DNA of 64,000 nt from Ciona savignyi (lineage: Eukaryota > Chordata > Ascidiacea > Phlebobranchia > Cionidae): NCBI GenBank assembly GCA_000149265.1, contig CH003429.1, positions 189,582 through 253,581 on the forward strand, read 5' to 3'. The number at the start of each line of letters is the position of its first letter. The stretch's first letter is position 1. Position numbers and translations under genes: made by a program. This document shows positions 62,501 to 64,000 of the stretch, piece after piece. The notes beneath the pieces were generated by a model that was not told the origin of the DNA, did not search any database, and worked only from the letters and a program-made list of their open reading frames with translations.

Positions 62501-62780
62501 GTATTCGATAAATGCAATCAACAACAACCCTTGAAACAAATTTCAACTTTGCACAGACGTCAAGGTGCATGACTTGATTAAAGTAGTTTGCATATTTACA
62601 CAATACTATGCATTCATTAAAGAGATCAGCTGCATCCCCAGGACTTAAGTGTATCATCATATCTTGCAAACACTGGGTGTAAACGTCCATTAAAGATTTT
62701 TTATCAACAATGTTCTCCATGTTTTGAAATTGAAGATCAAGGTGGTGTTGAACAGACTGACGGTTGCAACGTAGAAGCAG
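56599..62780 (-). CDS. RNF213: RNF213/mysterin-like E3 ubiquitin ligase, C-terminal 14 exons
   Basis: The exons, 5' to 3', are 61441-62780, 61233-61386, 60952-61121, 60746-60882, 60484-60583, 60308-60425, 59956-60164, 59672-59840, 59572-59616, 59436-59513, 57987-58103, 57675-57870, 57197-57422 and 56599-56731. All phases agree, giving 1,063 codons to the stop. The first exon carries an RZ finger (about 61655-61735): CPNGHVYFIGEC, then GKCPECG, a C-x3-H-x6-C-x8-C-x2-C layout. Downstream, KHGRGCCALLLVEYFI and DLMPIVLANSQYEY match the C-terminal region of RNF213 as I recall it. RNF213 is a giant AAA+ E3 ligase (about 5,200 aa in human) of lipid droplets and antimicrobial defence, and its RZ finger is needed for its non-canonical ligase activity. 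The 5' part lies outside the window. The ATG at 62720 is internal, because the frame continues upstream to the acceptor CATCTTACAG. Confidence 0.9.
58399..58967. mobile_element. Non-autonomous hAT-type transposon with perfect 8-bp TSD
   Basis: The left end is CAGGGGCCGGCAACC. The right end, read on the minus strand, is CAGGGGTCGGCAACCTACGG. Both continue into a GCGGGCC-rich stretch. ATCTAGAG flanks the element on both sides (58391-58398 and 58968-58975). The 569-bp interior lacks a transposase. The ends are typical of hAT-derived elements in animals. It lies in a 1.3-kb intron of the RNF213-like gene. Confidence 0.9.
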
Positions 62781-62790
62781 CTGTAAGATG

Positions 62791-64000
62791 AACTAGAGAG
62801 TGTCAACCACGTGTTAACCACCACTATTTGTAAAACACATGTTGTATACCCTATATTCATGCTACAGGGTCCCTAACCACAATTTGTATTTTATACACTG
62901 AGCATGTAGTTTGTTTCTGCAAGCATAAACGCATGGGTCCCATAGTTAACAGACCAAACTTAATTTACATTTTTAGTTGAATAAAGAATAAACGTTTTAA
63001 ATTTACGAACATTTTACCACAAATGTTTTAAATTATAGCTTGTTTTCAAGCGCTGTAGTAAAATAAAGCTAAATTTCCAAAACGGCCCGATTTAGTTTTT
63101 CATGATTTTAGGGAATTCCCCTGGGTTTGGTAGATAAGTTTCTGTTTTTACATAAGTGAGTCATGTTAAGTAACAATTCTTAAAGTTTTAATCTGATTTG
63201 TCGACTTCTTGTTGGAAGATGTCATTGCGATATGGCATGTCTGCCACAATCAAAATTTAGGAACATAATCTTTGTTTTCATGTAAATTAACCTAATTAAA
63301 TGTTTTCTTTTTTTAATTGGCACAAAGTGTCTAATGTTTTAACATTTTACCGAATTTTATTAAAATTACAGCAGCCGTTCAAGTGCTATGCCCAAAAAAT
63401 CTAATTTTTTAGAAAAAAAATGTTTTGGTTTTTAACGTCTCAGGGGAATTTCCCTAGATTCATTACCCAAAATTTTGGTTTCTGCTTATCTAGATTATGT
63501 TCTGTTACAAATGTCAAATTTTTATTGCGATTTCATTACTCCTTTTGCTAGATTTCGGGGCAACATGGCATGCTTGTCACAATCATAATTAGGGAACAAA
63601 ATCCGATTTTTAGGGTATTTCCCTGGGTAATTTTTTTATTTCTTTTAAGTGTTAAATCAGTGACTAATGCACTTACATTCCACCAAATCTGAATTGAATT
63701 GTATCGGTCGTTCAAGCGCTATGCCCAAAAAAGACTATTTTCTTAGAAAAAATACCGTTTTGGTTTTAACGTCCCAGGGAAATTCCCCTAAAATTATCAC
63801 CCAAAATTTTAATTTCTGCATATCTAGACCATGTTGTCCAACAAATCACCGAGTTTCATTGCGATTTCATTAACCCTTCTGGTAGATGTCGGGGCGACAT
63901 AGCATGCCTGTCACAATTATCATTTAACAGCAAAAGTTTAATTTTTAGGGTATTTCCCTAGGTAATTTTTTTATTTCTTTTAAGCGTTAAATCAGTGACT
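62791..64000 (+). repeat. Tandem ~333-bp monomer repeat with leader, right copy (runs off the window)
   Basis: It opens with the same leader as the copy at 49651 (GTGTCAACCACGTG, then GCATGGGTCCCATAGTTAAC). Monomer landmarks follow at about 63218, 63551 and 63885, a spacing of 333-334 bases. It starts 11 bases from the 3' splice site of the first visible RNF213-like exon and fills the upstream intron to the window edge. Confidence 0.85.

Noticed and set aside
62718-62720. ATG at 62720 as the start of a 427-codon protein
   Set aside because: The frame continues 20 codons upstream to a splice acceptor, the downstream exons show it is an internal exon of a much larger RNF213-like protein, and the exon end at 61441 is a donor and not a stop.

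Overview
The window reads as animal nuclear DNA. It is AT-rich, its genes are split into many short exons with GT..AG introns, and it is full of short interspersed repeats. Compact genes, many candidate 3' splice acceptors 7-22 bases before start codons (as expected if mRNAs receive a trans-spliced leader), an abundant tRNA-derived SINE and the gene set fit a tunicate such as Ciona best. That assignment is an inference. All gene models below were joined by hand by checking splice sites and reading phase.

Layout. 1-6.8 kb: repeat-rich intergenic DNA. 6.85-12.0 kb (+): a complete 11-exon CYP4-type cytochrome P450 (CYP4-A). 14.08-18.50 kb (-) and 20.48-25.95 kb (-): two further complete 11-exon CYP4 genes (B and C), products of a tandem duplication that also copied the last exon of the next gene. 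27.46-33.17 kb (-): an eight-exon ANKRD29-like ankyrin-repeat gene, mostly one repeat per 99-base exon. Its 3.1-kb first intron holds a five-exon unrecognised gene on the same strand (30.88-32.31 kb). 35.12-36.35 kb (-): a small four-exon gene for a putative secreted peptide. 38.68-43.47 kb (-): a 12-exon acyl-CoA synthetase / 4-coumarate-CoA-ligase-like gene with one apparent frameshift. 44-56 kb: a transposon graveyard with a LINE remnant, a gutted LTR element and a solo LTR, SINEs, a ~333-bp tandem-monomer repeat, a zinc-finger-like ORF remnant and a GC-rich island without a recognisable gene. 56.6-62.8 kb (-): the last 14 exons (1,063 codons) of an RNF213/mysterin-like E3 ligase gene, with its RZ finger. 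The 5' part of that gene lies beyond the window, behind a second copy of the tandem-monomer repeat.

The P450s and the acyl-CoA synthetase could both act on fatty acids (omega-oxidation and activation), but proximity in an animal genome is weak evidence for a shared pathway. The most informative signals are the P450/ankyrin duplication with its orphan exon, the reading-frame excursion through the C-helix of CYP4-B, the same-strand nested gene, two hAT-type elements with perfect 8-bp target duplications inside introns, and a dispersed terminal motif that may bound a 5.2-kb composite element.
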